Shown here: piece after piece, positions 13,080 through 20,679 of the stretch
Layout of the letters: each line of letters starts with the position of its first letter
Numbering within the stretch: position 1 is the first letter of the stretch
Assembly: GCA_001584585.1 (NCBI GenBank)
Contig: LSYV01000327.1
Location: 1-20,679 of the forward strand
DNA from: Gonium pectorale
Lineage: Eukaryota; Chlorophyta; Chlorophyceae; Chlamydomonadales; Volvocaceae
Length of the DNA: 20,679 nt
Direction: 5' to 3'
The notes under the pieces: generated by a model
What the model was told of the DNA's origin: nothing
The model's database searches: none
What the model saw: the letters and a program-made list of their open reading frames with translations, nothing else
Made by a program: the position numbers and the translations under genes

Positions 13080-16000
13080 GTAAGTGCGCTCATTAGATGG
13101 ATGCAATGGAGGCATTACCTACAGCCAACTATGGCTCATTTGTGCAGGCTGATAGCACGCCATATTGCAAGGTGCTACACCTCAAGCGTCCGCATGGCCC
13201 ACATCTTATTGTTTAATACCCTCGTGAACCTTGCAAGTATTACACGGATATCGTTCATTCGGCCCAGCCATCCTACGTCGAGTGGTGGCGCTACCACACC
13301 AGCACTTGATACGGATGATGAGGGGCAGCTACACCAACCTCCTCCCGCTGACAGTCTTGGCGACGGTTCACCGCCACCGTCTAGTCAACCAGCTCCTGCA
13401 TTATTGTCCGGTCAAGCAACGGTCAACAACGAGGGTGAAGTCAGAATCCTGTCAAAGCAAACTTCCCTCCCGATTGGAATGAGGCGCTGGTCTGTTCAAC
13501 GGTAACTGCGCTCATTAGGTGGATGGGCAAGAGAATCATTACGTATACGAGCTTGTATTTTTGACCCATTTGTGTAGGGACATGCGGCTGGTAGCATGCC
13601 TTCATGCAAGGCGTTTCAGCTCAAGCCTCCGGATGGCCCACATCTTCTTGTTAGATACCTTCTACCTCCTCGCAGCTGCCTTGAGTATCGGGGCAGTGCA
13701 GGTGCGCAGAATAACATGTAGGGGGAAAGCTTCCTTGAAGCTTGGAAAAGGGCAGAGTCCCGTGAGACCATACCAGGGATTAGGTCATGAAGGGTGAAAC
13801 GCAAGCGGGCACCAAAATTCACTGGAGAAGCCCCGCTTGGCTTGTGGCGGTTTGAGTCGTGACCGTGCCTGGTCCATGAGTTGACATGGTTGCGAGAATT
13901 GTGAGCGCCAGCAAGAAAATCAGAGACAGGGCGTCTGGCAGCGGTATGTGCACATCTCACGGTATGATTGTGGCTTTTTTCCGGTGCAGTTGGTGCTGTT
14001 TGGGTGGGGCAGCTTTCCCATGCTGACCAGCCCATGGACGCATTGACCATCGTCAAATGCTAACCAACCGCCATGTAATTCTATAAACACATAAGGAATA
14101 CTACTAGTATGAGACTGCACTAAATGGTTATGCGTGGAATGGAGTTTGGTGCGGACGGACGGACGGAGGGAGGGAGGGCCATGCCCAATCCCAGGGGGCT
14201 CCGCCCCCCCCCCCGCAATGCCACTTCGTGGCGGAGGCTCCGCCCAAGAAGCTGTAGGTACCTGTGCTACTGTTTAATTCACGGTGCGTGTTATCTCATG
14301 AACTCCCCCCATTTTCATCCCCCACCACCCAGGGAACTGACTGGGGTGTCACGGACGTCCCGGGCAACGCGTCGAGGGCCTACGTGGTGCTGGCAGTGCT
14401 GTCCACGATTGTGCACCTGCGAACACTCTCCGATTTCGACTACGTTGAGGTACAGCACAACGATATAGCCAAGAAGATATGGGCATCAGGCATTGACTGC
14501 TGCTTACGGATGGTCTCATCATTACAGGCTCATGAGCGGTCGCTGGGAGTATCCACCTTCCCCCAGTTTCTGTCAGCTGCATTGTTTGACATCCCCTGGG
14601 TTGTAACCGCACCTGCAATCTTCCTGAGTATTTACTACCACGCCAATGTACCAAAGGCTGCGTTTGGGTCCTACTATCTCGTTGGGTTACTGGTCTGCTG
14701 GTGGAGCTCCGGGCTGGCCTATGTCATATCCGTATTGAACCTTGTACAAAAAAGGTAAGGAGATCGTGCGTCGAGGTGTCCATGTGCAGACGCTGTGACA
14801 TGTGACTGCGGATACTAACCGCACACATGTTTGTTACACATAGGCCCAGAATGTGTCAGCTGCCCTTATCGTCCTCATCCTGGGGGCTTTCTTTCAGGGC
14901 CTTGGGCCGTCCGTACGATCTGCTCGGGGCCAGCCGTATGAGTTTGTCCTTCTCTTGAGCTACAATCGCTGGGTCATGGAGGCAATCACGATACAGGTAA
15001 ATTGCGTATGGAAGACCGTAAACAAACACCATATTCACCTGCTCGCTCTAAAGACATATCTGCGCTTTGGTTACGAATCATCAGGAGTGTAAGAACTACA
15101 TCACGGAGTGGTCCAATGTCATTATCTTAATGTACGCAAAATATGGTGTGTGCAATGTAGACAAGGAAGTGAGGTATGATGGTAAGTTGCCCGGGTAAAC
15201 AAGACCTAACAGTCATCGGGATGCCGAGAATTTTTTTGCATCGTTTTGACATCTTACTTGGACATCTTTGTTGCAGGGGATGCTAACATCAGCCCCATTG
15301 AGGCATTGGCATACGTCAGATTTGGGACGGCCTTCAACACCAACAGCTGCAACAGATTCTTCACGCGGGCCTGTGCCAGCCTGGCCTACATTGGGTTGTG
15401 TTTCCGTTTCCTGGCCTTCTGGGTACTCTATTTCCGGACCCACAAGCTATGGATACAGGTTGGATTCCGGCTTTACGGCGACCTAGCACCCACAATAATA
15501 ACGCCGTCCTTATTCTGCAGGTTGTTATCTTAAAACCGGTCGTACACACTACCTTGAAGTTTCTTCAAGCAAGATCCTCAATGCTGCACGGGCCTTGGCA
15601 GTGGCTGTGGAGGCCGTATCCGCTGAGTGTGATTCGGACGGTCTATGTCTACACCGTCTATGTCTACATCAGCAAATGGCTCAAACGCGAGGGTGGTTGG
15701 ACGCCACTACACCTGGCCAGCAAGGCGGGCGTAACAGAGGCCGTGAATGCGCTCCTGCAGTACGGAGCCAACGTGGGGGCCTTGAACGAGGTATGTTGGC
15801 AGCTGGACACGCCTCTCTCCATGCACCATTGCACCCCACTTGCCAGCACCGGCCCATTTCACTGTTTCTATGTTTACACTGCTAGAGGACGGATGTCATG
15901 GAAAGCCATCTGCCCAACACATAACACAGGATGGAGGTGCGCCGCTAGCATGTGGCGGCCACCTTTGCTGCTGAATGCTGACTGCATACATGCAATGAGC

Positions 16001-18872
16001 CACCGTCGGGCTGTGCTCTGTCCATGAGGACTGCAGGACGGCGCGACGCCTCTGCACTTGGCTGCTGGGAACGGACACGTGGAGGCCATGACGACGCTGC
16101 TGCAGGCGGGCGCCAATAAGGATGCGGCAGAGGAGGTGCGCCCGGGTGGCAGTGGTGTCGGGGGGGGGGGCGGTGATGATGTCGGGGGAGTGGAAGTCCC
16201 ACCACACTGTGTGCGATCGCGACATGGGCCACGTAAGTGGTGGCATGCTGCCAGTGAGGCCCCGCACCCCCTCCCACCCTGATATACGGTGGCGGCGGAG
16301 TTAATCACGTGGGTTTATTTTGGGGGAGGCACGCAGTGGGGCCGGTCGCACATTAACCAACAGGTTTTATAACTGCCACTGCCAGCTATACATTCGCACG
16401 GCATCAACTGCCGGTTACACCTGCATGCTGCAAAGAAGCCAACAATAACCAAAACCGCCAACGCACCCTCGGGCGGCGTATTGTTTATGACTGCAGGACG
16501 GCGGGACGCCACTGCACTGGGCTGCTCGATCAGGACACTTCGAGGCCGTTGCAGCACTGCTGCAGGCGGGCGCCAACACGGAGGCGTCAGACAAGGTGCT
16601 CCGGGGCGGTGGCGGCGGCTGCACATGCACGCATTCCGCAACGAACGGCCTCTCGTCAACCACCAACTAACGCCAACGCACCCTCACTTTTAAATCTTAT
16701 GACTCAGGACGGCTGGACGCCTCTGTTCATGGCTGTTCAGTACGGACACGTGGAGGCCCTTGAGGCGCTGCTACAGGCGGGTGCCGACAAGGAGGCAGCA
16801 GACAAGGTTGGTAAAGGCGGTTGAGTAGCGACCTCGGGTATCGGGTCTTCAATTGGTGGACAAGTGCTGCGGTGGTTGCGGCGACATTCAAGCGGGGTCC
16901 TGGGGGGAAGGGAGAGGGCAAAGGAGATAGAATCCCCGGAGCCGGCGGTTGGGTGTGGTCGCAGTGGCGGCGGCGTTCAAGGTGGAGGGGGAGGGTCCGC
17001 TTGATTTTGACTATTGGCCACCAGGTTTTGTGTCTATATCTCTTCCGGACGGCCACGAGTTATGATGGGGGGGATGTGCACTTGTGGGTGTGATATAGTT
17101 TTGAGAGGTCTCCGCCGCCGGCCCTTATCCCATGCATTTTCCAAACCAACGATCAACTGTTCAAGCAACCGCCGCCAGTTGTGCGCACGTACGTACGGCA
17201 CATCCTGCCGGCTGCCCATGTATGCACCAACCAACGCGCAACGCGCCCTCGGGCTGCGTATCCCTGATGACTGCAGGACGGCTGGACGCCTCTGCACATT
17301 GCTGCTCGGAATGGACACGGGAAGGCCATGGCGACGCTGCTGCAGGCGGGCGCCAACAAGGAGGCGGCGGACAAGGTGCGACCGGGCGGCGGCGGCGGTG
17401 TCGGTGGTGTCAGTCAGAGCGTGGGAGCCCCACGACACGACACGGGCCACATATGGCGGCAACACACGGTGCACTCCTCTCCTCCTCCCATCCCCATCCC
17501 ACACCGTTGCAGAGCACAGCACCGACTGCCGGCTGCGCATGCATGGATGCAACCGCCCCTCGTCAACCACCAACTAACTCCAATCTCTTCACGTACGGCG
17601 GCACATACGGTCCTATGTAGCAGCACGTGCATATGGGCGCAGTGGGGGGGGCAGATGGGGGGAAGGCGGCCATGTTCTGATGCAGGGGGTCTATCTCCTG
17701 GTGTATGACCTTAGAATGTGTTGTAACAACTTGTAGGGGGGCTCTTGGTGTATGACTTGATGATTTGTTCGGGGCAACCTGGATGAGGCGGAGGGATTCT
17801 TTCTACCGTAGTGGCTTTCTAGTGGGCGGGCTGCAGTGTCGGCTGTCGTATGGGTGGTGTTGGGCCCAGTGAGTTGTAGGGCCAGTGATGGGGATCAGCG
17901 GCATTCTGGGTGGAGTTGGGGCTTGGAAGAAACAGGGTGTGGTGGGGTGGGTTAGTTAGGGAGGGGCAAGTAGCTGAGGATCTGAAGCAGCGGCTGCATT
18001 CTAGGGTGTGTATTGGGGGGCGGGGTGCCCGGCCACTTGACCGCCAGCGACGGATGCGTGGCGGCGCTGAGTGCTGCCAGCGTACGGCAAGAATGGGGCA
18101 ACGGCAACCTGTCCGCCCCTGAGAAGCACGTTGACCGAACGGTCAAACAACCGCCACCGCCAGCTGCACGTACGGTCCTACGGCACCAGCTGCCGGCCGC
18201 ACATGCATGACTGACTGACACCAAGAGTACGTGGACCGACCGGTAGGTCAAACAACCGCCGCCGATTGCAAGCTTGTTCGTACGAACGTACGGCACCAAC
18301 TGCCCAGCTGCGCATGCATGCTGCATCCGCCCCTCGTCAACCGCCCCACCACCCCCTGCACCCGCCCTCGGGTCGTGTATCGGACATGCCTGCAGTTCGG
18401 CCGGACGCCCCTGCATATGGCTGCTTTGTCGGGACGCATGGAGGCCGTCGCGGCGCTGCTGCAGGCGGGCGCCAAGAAGGAGGCGGCAGACGAGGTGCGG
18501 CCAGGCGGCGGCAGCGATCGTGGTGGGGCACCCCCACCTCCCCCCCATCCTCCCCCCCACCTGCCCCCGGGGCTCAGCTTAGATGTTCACACGAGGGCAT
18601 GGGTATCGCATGTTCTGTTTGAATGCGTGGTCGTCGTGGTTGCTTGGGGCCTCCCAATTGGTTTGTTCCTACTTGTATCCATCTCTGATTGTTCAAATTT
18701 CATGCTGCAGGTCCCCTTCGAAGTCTAACCATACCCGACCCAACGACCCCCAACCCTACTTTGACCCGGTCCTGAAACACCACAGGATGGCCGTACGGTA
18801 CTGGACATTGCCCGCGGTAATGGCAAGGAAGGCGTTGTCTCACTGCTGCAGAGCTGGGCAAACAGCAGGTAG
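12743..18872 (+). CDS. ABCG-type transporter membrane domain fused to C-terminal ankyrin array
   Basis: Proposed exons: 12743-13079, 13148-13501, 13578-13701, 14333-14449, 14528-14743 (or 14754), 14844-14996, 15085-15181, 15277-15458, 15521-15790, 16037-16135, 16497-16595, 16708-16806, 17277-17375, 18396-18494, 18786-18872. The product has a Pro/Ser-rich linker present twice and six membrane helices in ABC2/ABCG order, closest in my judgement to the plant ABCG24/28 (WBC) group. Seven ankyrin repeats follow. ABCG half-transporters export lipids or hydrophobic compounds and need an N-terminal ATPase; no intact one is present here, so the gene may be 5' truncated or part pseudogene. One junction (14754/14844) does not keep frame with the best donor. 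The ABCG-to-ankyrin junction is in frame, but two adjacent genes with a start near ATG 15581 remain possible. No promoter was found. Confidence 0.6.
12765..13700 (+). repeat. Internal tandem duplication of about 490 bp
   Basis: CGGCCCAGCCAGCCTACG (from 12768) and CGGCCCAGCCATCCTACG (from about 13260) open the two units. Both then contain a Pro/Ser-rich coding stretch, a donor followed by 'TGCGCTCATTAG', and a helix exon with 'CGCATGGCCCACATCTT' or 'CGGATGGCCCACATCTT'. Unit 1 ends near 13220 and unit 2 near 13700. Coding and intron sequence are both duplicated. Confidence 0.85.
13148..13501 (+). CDS. Fused exon: unit 1 helix segment + unit 2 linker
   Basis: This exon is 354 bp, entered with one base and left in phase 2. 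It begins LIARHIARCYTSSVRMAHIL, a copy of the first-helix exon at 13578-13701. It runs without a stop through TLVNLASITRISFI into a second Pro/Ser-rich linker (IRPSHPTSSGGATTPALDTD). Both borders match the phases of the neighbouring exons, so the tandem duplication would be translated. Confidence 0.55.
13578..13701 (+). CDS. ABCG membrane domain exon 1 (helix 1)
   Basis: This exon is 124 bp, joined through one base to the phase 2 exon before it, and ends in phase 0 at GTGCGC. It reads RRFSSSLRMAHIFLLDTFYL and then LAAALSIGAVQ. An Arg-rich amphipathic 'elbow' followed by the first membrane helix is standard for ABCG proteins. Confidence 0.75.
13702..14332 (+). other. Intron with GC-rich palindrome cluster
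   Basis: This intron is 631 bp. It contains a short GGAC/GGAG tandem run (about 14151-14178) and three adjacent triloop hairpins (14194-14244). I see no supported exon. Confidence 0.6.
14194..14244. repeat. Cluster of three triloop palindromes
   Basis: GGGGGC-TCC-GCCCCC (14194-14208), CCAC-TTC-GTGG (14221-14231) and GGCGGA-GGC-TCCGCC (14230-14244) are perfect inverted repeats, each with a three-base loop. Such GC palindromes are spread through volvocine organelle and nuclear introns. Confidence 0.75.
14333..14449 (+). CDS. ABCG membrane domain exon 2 (helix 2)
   Basis: This 117-bp, phase 0/0 exon reads GTDWGVTDVPGNASRAYVVL, then AVLSTIVHLRTLSDFDYVE, then the donor GTACAG. The 'LRTL..' motif matches the helix 2 end (ALRSF) of plant ABCG24/28-type proteins, just before the E-containing helix segment of the next exon. 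Confidence 0.82.
14528..14754 (+). CDS. ABCG membrane domain exon 3 (helices 3 and 4)
   Basis: This exon reads AHERSLGVSTFPQFLSAALF, then DIPWVVTAPAIFLSIYYHAN and YLVGLLVCWWSSGLAYVISV. These correspond to the 'RE...G.s...yf.a....' block and the two following helices of ABCG proteins. The strongest donor (AAAAAG|GTAAGG at 14755) leaves phase 2, but the next exon needs phase 0. A weak donor at 14744 (CTT|GTACAA) would restore frame. A homopolymer length error in the A6 run is another option. Confidence 0.8.
14844..14996 (+). CDS. ABCG membrane domain exon 4 (helix 5)
   Basis: This 153-bp exon (acceptor ACATAG, donor GTAAAT) reads AQNVSAALIVLILGAFFQGL, then LLLSYNRWVMEAITIQ. 'LSY.RW.mEA' is a hallmark of algal and plant ABCG transporters, located in the loop before the last helix. 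It aligns with 'SFCYPKWTLEAF'-type sequence in the plant relatives. Confidence 0.85.
15085..15181 (+). CDS. ABCG membrane domain exon 5 (extracellular loop)
   Basis: This exon is 97 bp, runs from phase 0 to phase 1, and has donor GTAAGT. It reads ECKNYITEWSNVIILMYAKY and then GVCNVDKEVRYDG. It contains two Cys, which in ABCG loops can form disulfides. The phase fits the next exon exactly. Confidence 0.78.
15277..15458 (+). CDS. ABCG membrane domain exon 6 (helix 6)
   Basis: This exon is 182 bp, enters in phase 1 and leaves in phase 0 at CAG|GTTGGA. It reads CASLAYIGLCFRFLAFWVLY and then FRTHKLWIQ. This is the last helix and short basic tail at which ABCG proteins normally stop. Without splicing, the frame runs 24 codons on to TAA at 15531-15533. 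Confidence 0.8.
15521..15790 (+). CDS. Junction exon: transporter tail into first ankyrin repeat
   Basis: This 270-bp, phase 0/0 exon (acceptor TTCTGCAG, donor GTATGT) encodes 90 residues. The first 55 or so include a Tyr/Val-rich segment with a duplicated 12-base unit (TVYVYTVYVYIS). The rest is one ankyrin repeat, GGWTPLHLASKAGVTEAVNA onwards. It continues the transporter frame without a stop, and no TGTAA signal lies between 15458 and 15690. The ATG at 15581 could instead start an independent ankyrin gene. Confidence 0.65.
16037..16135 (+). CDS. Ankyrin-repeat exon B2
   Basis: This 99-bp, phase 0/0 exon after GACTGCAG reads DGATPLHLAAGNGHVEAMTT and then LLQAGANKDAAEE. Its donor side, GTGCGCCCGGG, matches those of the exons at 1621 and 17277. 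Confidence 0.85.
16497..16595 (+). CDS. Ankyrin-repeat exon B3
   Basis: This 99-bp, phase 0/0 exon reads DGGTPLHWAARSGHFEAVAA and then LLQAGANTEASDK. The acceptor-side intron 'acgcaccctcggg...gactgcag' is shared with the exon at 17277. Confidence 0.85.
16708..16806 (+). CDS. Ankyrin-repeat exon B4
   Basis: This 99-bp, phase 0/0 exon after GACTCAG reads DGWTPLFMAVQYGHVEALEA and then LLQAGADKEAADK. The His of TPLH is Phe here. The intron before it is only 112 bp, the shortest within this second array. Confidence 0.85.
16807..17276 (+). other. Intron between ankyrin exons B4 and B5
   Basis: This is 470 bp, GC-rich, with 'ggcggcg'-type runs. Its last 100 bases carry the repeated 'caaccgccgccag...cgtacgtacggca' and 'accaaccaacgc' segments found before other ankyrin exons. 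I see no exon in it. Confidence 0.6.
17277..17375 (+). CDS. Ankyrin-repeat exon B5
   Basis: This 99-bp, phase 0/0 exon reads DGWTPLHIAARNGHGKAMAT and then LLQAGANKEAADK. It is among the closest matches to the first exon of the window, which lies 17 kb away in the other gene. Confidence 0.87.
17376..18395 (+). other. Long intron with repeated ~85-bp segments
   Basis: This 1020-bp stretch has no exon I can support. It starts with the shared donor-side GC motif. Copies of a segment built from 'CAAACAACCGCC', 'TACGGCACCA', 'CTGCC' and 'GCATGCATG' occur at about 17510-17580, 18140-18210 and 18245-18345. The middle (17620-17990) is G-rich with no visible coding. Confidence 0.6.
18135..18345. repeat. 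Tandem ~105-bp repeat in the intron before exon B6
   Basis: GGTCAAACAACCGCC followed by (TAC)GGCACCA(G/A)CTGCC and CGCATGCATG or CACATGCATG occurs twice in direct order, at about 18142-18208 and 18245-18322. Related copies precede or follow other ankyrin exons, at about 17155-17225 and 17520-17575. Confidence 0.65.
18396..18494 (+). CDS. Ankyrin-repeat exon B6
   Basis: This 99-bp, phase 0/0 exon after CCTGCAG reads FGRTPLHMAALSGRMEAVAA and then LLQAGAKKEAADE. Its donor is GTGCGG followed by the shared GGCGGCGG motif. Confidence 0.85.
18786..18872 (+). CDS. Terminal ankyrin cap exon with stop codon
   Basis: After the acceptor CACCACAG (18785) the frame reads DGRTVLDIARGNGKEGVVSL and then LQSWANSR, followed by TAG at 18870-18872. 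The DGRT.LDIA start and the truncated end are typical of a final capping repeat. It joins the phase 0 donor of the preceding exon. An alternative acceptor at 18710 would add only VPFEV before a stop and is less convincing. Confidence 0.8.
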   Translation, partial: DGRTVLDIARGNGKEGVVSLLQSWANSR

Positions 18873-19677
18873 CCAGCCGAGCTGCCGGGCGAGCCATGGC
18901 AGCAGCGAATGAGTCTGTTTCCCGACTGAGCCCCGGTTCTTCCCCGGCTGGGCAGGGGGCGGCGGGCGGGGGAGGGCAAGTCCTGCTTGGCGGGGCGGGG
19001 GGCGTATGAGTGGTGACTGCCCATTGAGCCATGCCGGCTGTGGGTGCGGCTAGGCGCCCTCCTGCTGCTGCTGCTGGGGCGGCGAGGTTGGGGCGATGGC
19101 TCCACATGTGATGGTGCTTGGGTCTGGCTGCTGCTCATGAGAGGGCGGGGATGGGGTTAGTTGGGGGAGGGGGGCAAAATGGGTCATAAAATAAAATGAG
19201 AATCTCGTGGGCCGTCGTACATAGGCCGTCATACGTGTGTCCCCGTACTTGCGTCTCTGTACGTGTGTGCTGTGCGGCAAGCAAGGTCATTACGAGCCGC
19301 GTTCCGTGCCTGACAACCACCGGCTGACGTTGCGTTGCGCTTGTCGTACCTGTGTGCGGATAGATGTCTCGGCTGGGCCGACATGCCTACATGTATTAAT
19401 GCATGCACCGACGGACGCCGACGGACGCCTGGGTGGGTCGCCCGGTAGGTAGATAGCTTGCTAGCTGGCTAGGGGCGTTTGCAGGTCTGCACGCATGTGT
19501 CCGGTGTATGGGTCGTCAACTTCCCGGGGGGGCATTATTAGTCCGACATACAGCGACGCTGCGCTCCCGGACTGGGCTCCTTAGCTTGGGGTCCTTGGCC
19601 TCAGTTTGTTCTGAGCCGGCCAGCAAGCGGGGGTGTGCTGTTGTGTTGATTGTCACACGGTGGATTTGAGACTGTAA
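18873..19677 (+). terminator. 3' UTR-like region with TGTAA signal
   Basis: The first TGTAA after the stop is at 19673-19677, giving a 3' UTR near 800 bases, long but within the range for these algae. The region is rich in CGTAC/GTACG words and G runs. I see no coding feature. Confidence 0.45.
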
Positions 19678-20679
19678 TGATTGCTATCTGCAGTCTTCGA
19701 ATGCTCTGCGTGCCCACGGTGTCACCGCTGTACGGACGGACGCCATCAGCGACGGTACCGTGGACGGATAGGGAGTACGGAACACGCATACACGCCACAC
19801 TTACCTACCGCCGTACGCACGCACGTACCCGGGGCCGCCTAGCTAGCTTGCTGCACAGCTAGCTTTGGTTGGTCAAGCGGTTGCTGACTGAAGCTATCTA
19901 TCTGCCGCGCCGCACGCTGAGTACCGTCATCTCGCGTGCGCCACTAGGCTCCTCCATCCAGCGCCGCACCGCACGCGCCGCCGCCGCCGCCTTGCCGCCA
20001 CCGCGACTGCCTCCGCCGTTGCCCCCACCGACCAACGAACCACGCGCCGCAGGACTGCGACGAGGACTCGCCTTCATTTCAGCCAGTATCCCTACACATG
20101 TGCCCTGCTTGTAACCAAGCCAGCCCCTCAATCCCGCCTTTCTCCCCATCACCCCTCACCCCTCATGCTGCATCGCATACATGCGTCAAGACATGTAGTA
20201 CGCGGCGCTGTGTACAATGCCGTACTTGTCCGTCGATCGTCCGTTCTTGTTTGCGTTATTAGTTAGTTCGACCCGTTCGTCCCCGCCCCCCTCTGTAACA
20301 GCTCTGCCAAGCCCCCACGGTCTGCTGCACTCGCGGTCGGACATCGGGCATCCCGCCGTACATGCCATACATGTGCACATGTGTGGTTTGTGGCGGCGTT
20401 GGGATGTTCCACGGGGCACGTGTATGTTCCGTCCCCTGTTCTGCCACCGCCTCCATCGATCACTGCCCCAGTATCCCATGTCGGCTCTCATCACTCTTTC
20501 GAAACCAGCCTAGAAGAGATATCTCGGTTGCTTGGTCGGCAGCCGTTGGGGTCGCACCGCAGCCTGGGTCGGGTCTGGATGGGGCCAGGCGGAGGGGGTG
20601 GTCGGGTGGTCGGGTCTGGATGGAGCCAGGCGGGGGGGGGGGGTTTGGTCGGAGCTGGATTGGGCAAGGGGGGGGGCTG
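19678..20679. other. Intergenic or next-gene flank, no supported gene
   Basis: Further TGTAA words occur near 20110 and 20294. A GCC/CCG-rich stretch around 19975-20035 gives Ala- and Pro-rich open frames on both strands that look compositional. The end is G-rich with short tandem repeats. I cannot assign a gene. Confidence 0.5.
20568..20668. repeat. G-rich tandem repeat, about 41-bp period
   Basis: GTCGGGTCTGGATGGGGCCA (20568) recurs almost exactly at 20609 (one G to A change), with a third weaker copy GGTCGGAGCTGGATTGGGC at about 20646. The runs of G between units could form G-quadruplexes. The repeat runs to the window edge. Confidence 0.7.

Noticed and set aside
15246..15533. Independent small + strand gene ending at TAA 15531
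   Set aside because: Its body is the helix 6 exon of the transporter; the extension to TAA is intron read-through. Kept only as a possible alternative end.
18711..18728. Final exon VPFEV-stop after acceptor 18710
   Set aside because: The acceptor at 18785 instead gives a typical capping ankyrin repeat with a stop, which is far better supported.
19869..20114. Small Ala/Pro-rich protein on + strand
   Set aside because: It is driven by GCC/CCG repeats, is open in both orientations, and has no splice, domain or context support.
1..20679. CRISPR array, tRNA, rRNA, prokaryotic operon or phage genes
   Set aside because: No regular short repeat-spacer pattern, cloverleaf or ribosomal sequence was seen; gene structure is clearly eukaryotic with short exons.

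Overview
The window reads as nuclear DNA of a GC-rich green alga, most likely a volvocine or chlamydomonadalean chlorophyte. The evidence is many short exons with GT-AG introns, a TGTAA-type 3' end signal, GC-rich intron repeats with triloop palindromes, and an ABCG transporter core of the plant/algal type. No bacterial operon, tRNA, rRNA or CRISPR array is visible. Everything I can support is on the + strand, in two large multi-exon genes. No tool was run; exon borders come from reading frame, splice dinucleotides and domain continuity.

Region 1 (about 270-10177, 3' end near 10662) is a ROCO-family gene that is open at its 5' end. Ten ankyrin-repeat exons (270-5318) lead into a Roc GTPase (5527-7132), a COR domain (7203-8443) and a C-terminal region with two CxxC pairs, ending at TGA 10175-10177. 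All junctions used are in frame and give about 1226 residues. The order ANK-Roc-COR without a kinase or LRR recalls metazoan DAPK1 minus its kinase and death domains.

Region 2 (about 10663-12740) is a zone of fragments: a degenerate stretch resembling the Walker B/D-loop of an ABCG ATPase, a second copy of a ROCO COR exon broken by a stop codon, a piece resembling the ABCG linker, and several very short candidate exons. No intact ABC ATPase (no Walker A) is present in the window.

Region 3 (about 12743-18872) begins with a tandemly duplicated Pro/Ser-rich linker plus first membrane helix. It continues through the six-helix membrane domain of an ABCG transporter (13578-15458). Without a visible gene end it then splices in frame into seven further ankyrin exons, ending in a terminal half-repeat with TAG at 18870-18872. 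The predicted product is an ABCG membrane domain joined to a C-terminal ankyrin array, an architecture I do not recognise.

The two genes share one device. Nearly every ankyrin repeat is its own exon, about 99 bp long and phase 0 at both ends, so exons can be gained, lost or swapped without breaking frame. The 5' repeats of gene 1 and the 3' repeats of gene 2 are especially alike, including their intron edges, which points to recent exon-plus-intron duplication or gene conversion. The last 1.8 kb (18873-20679) is 3' UTR-like and repeat-rich sequence with no gene I can support.
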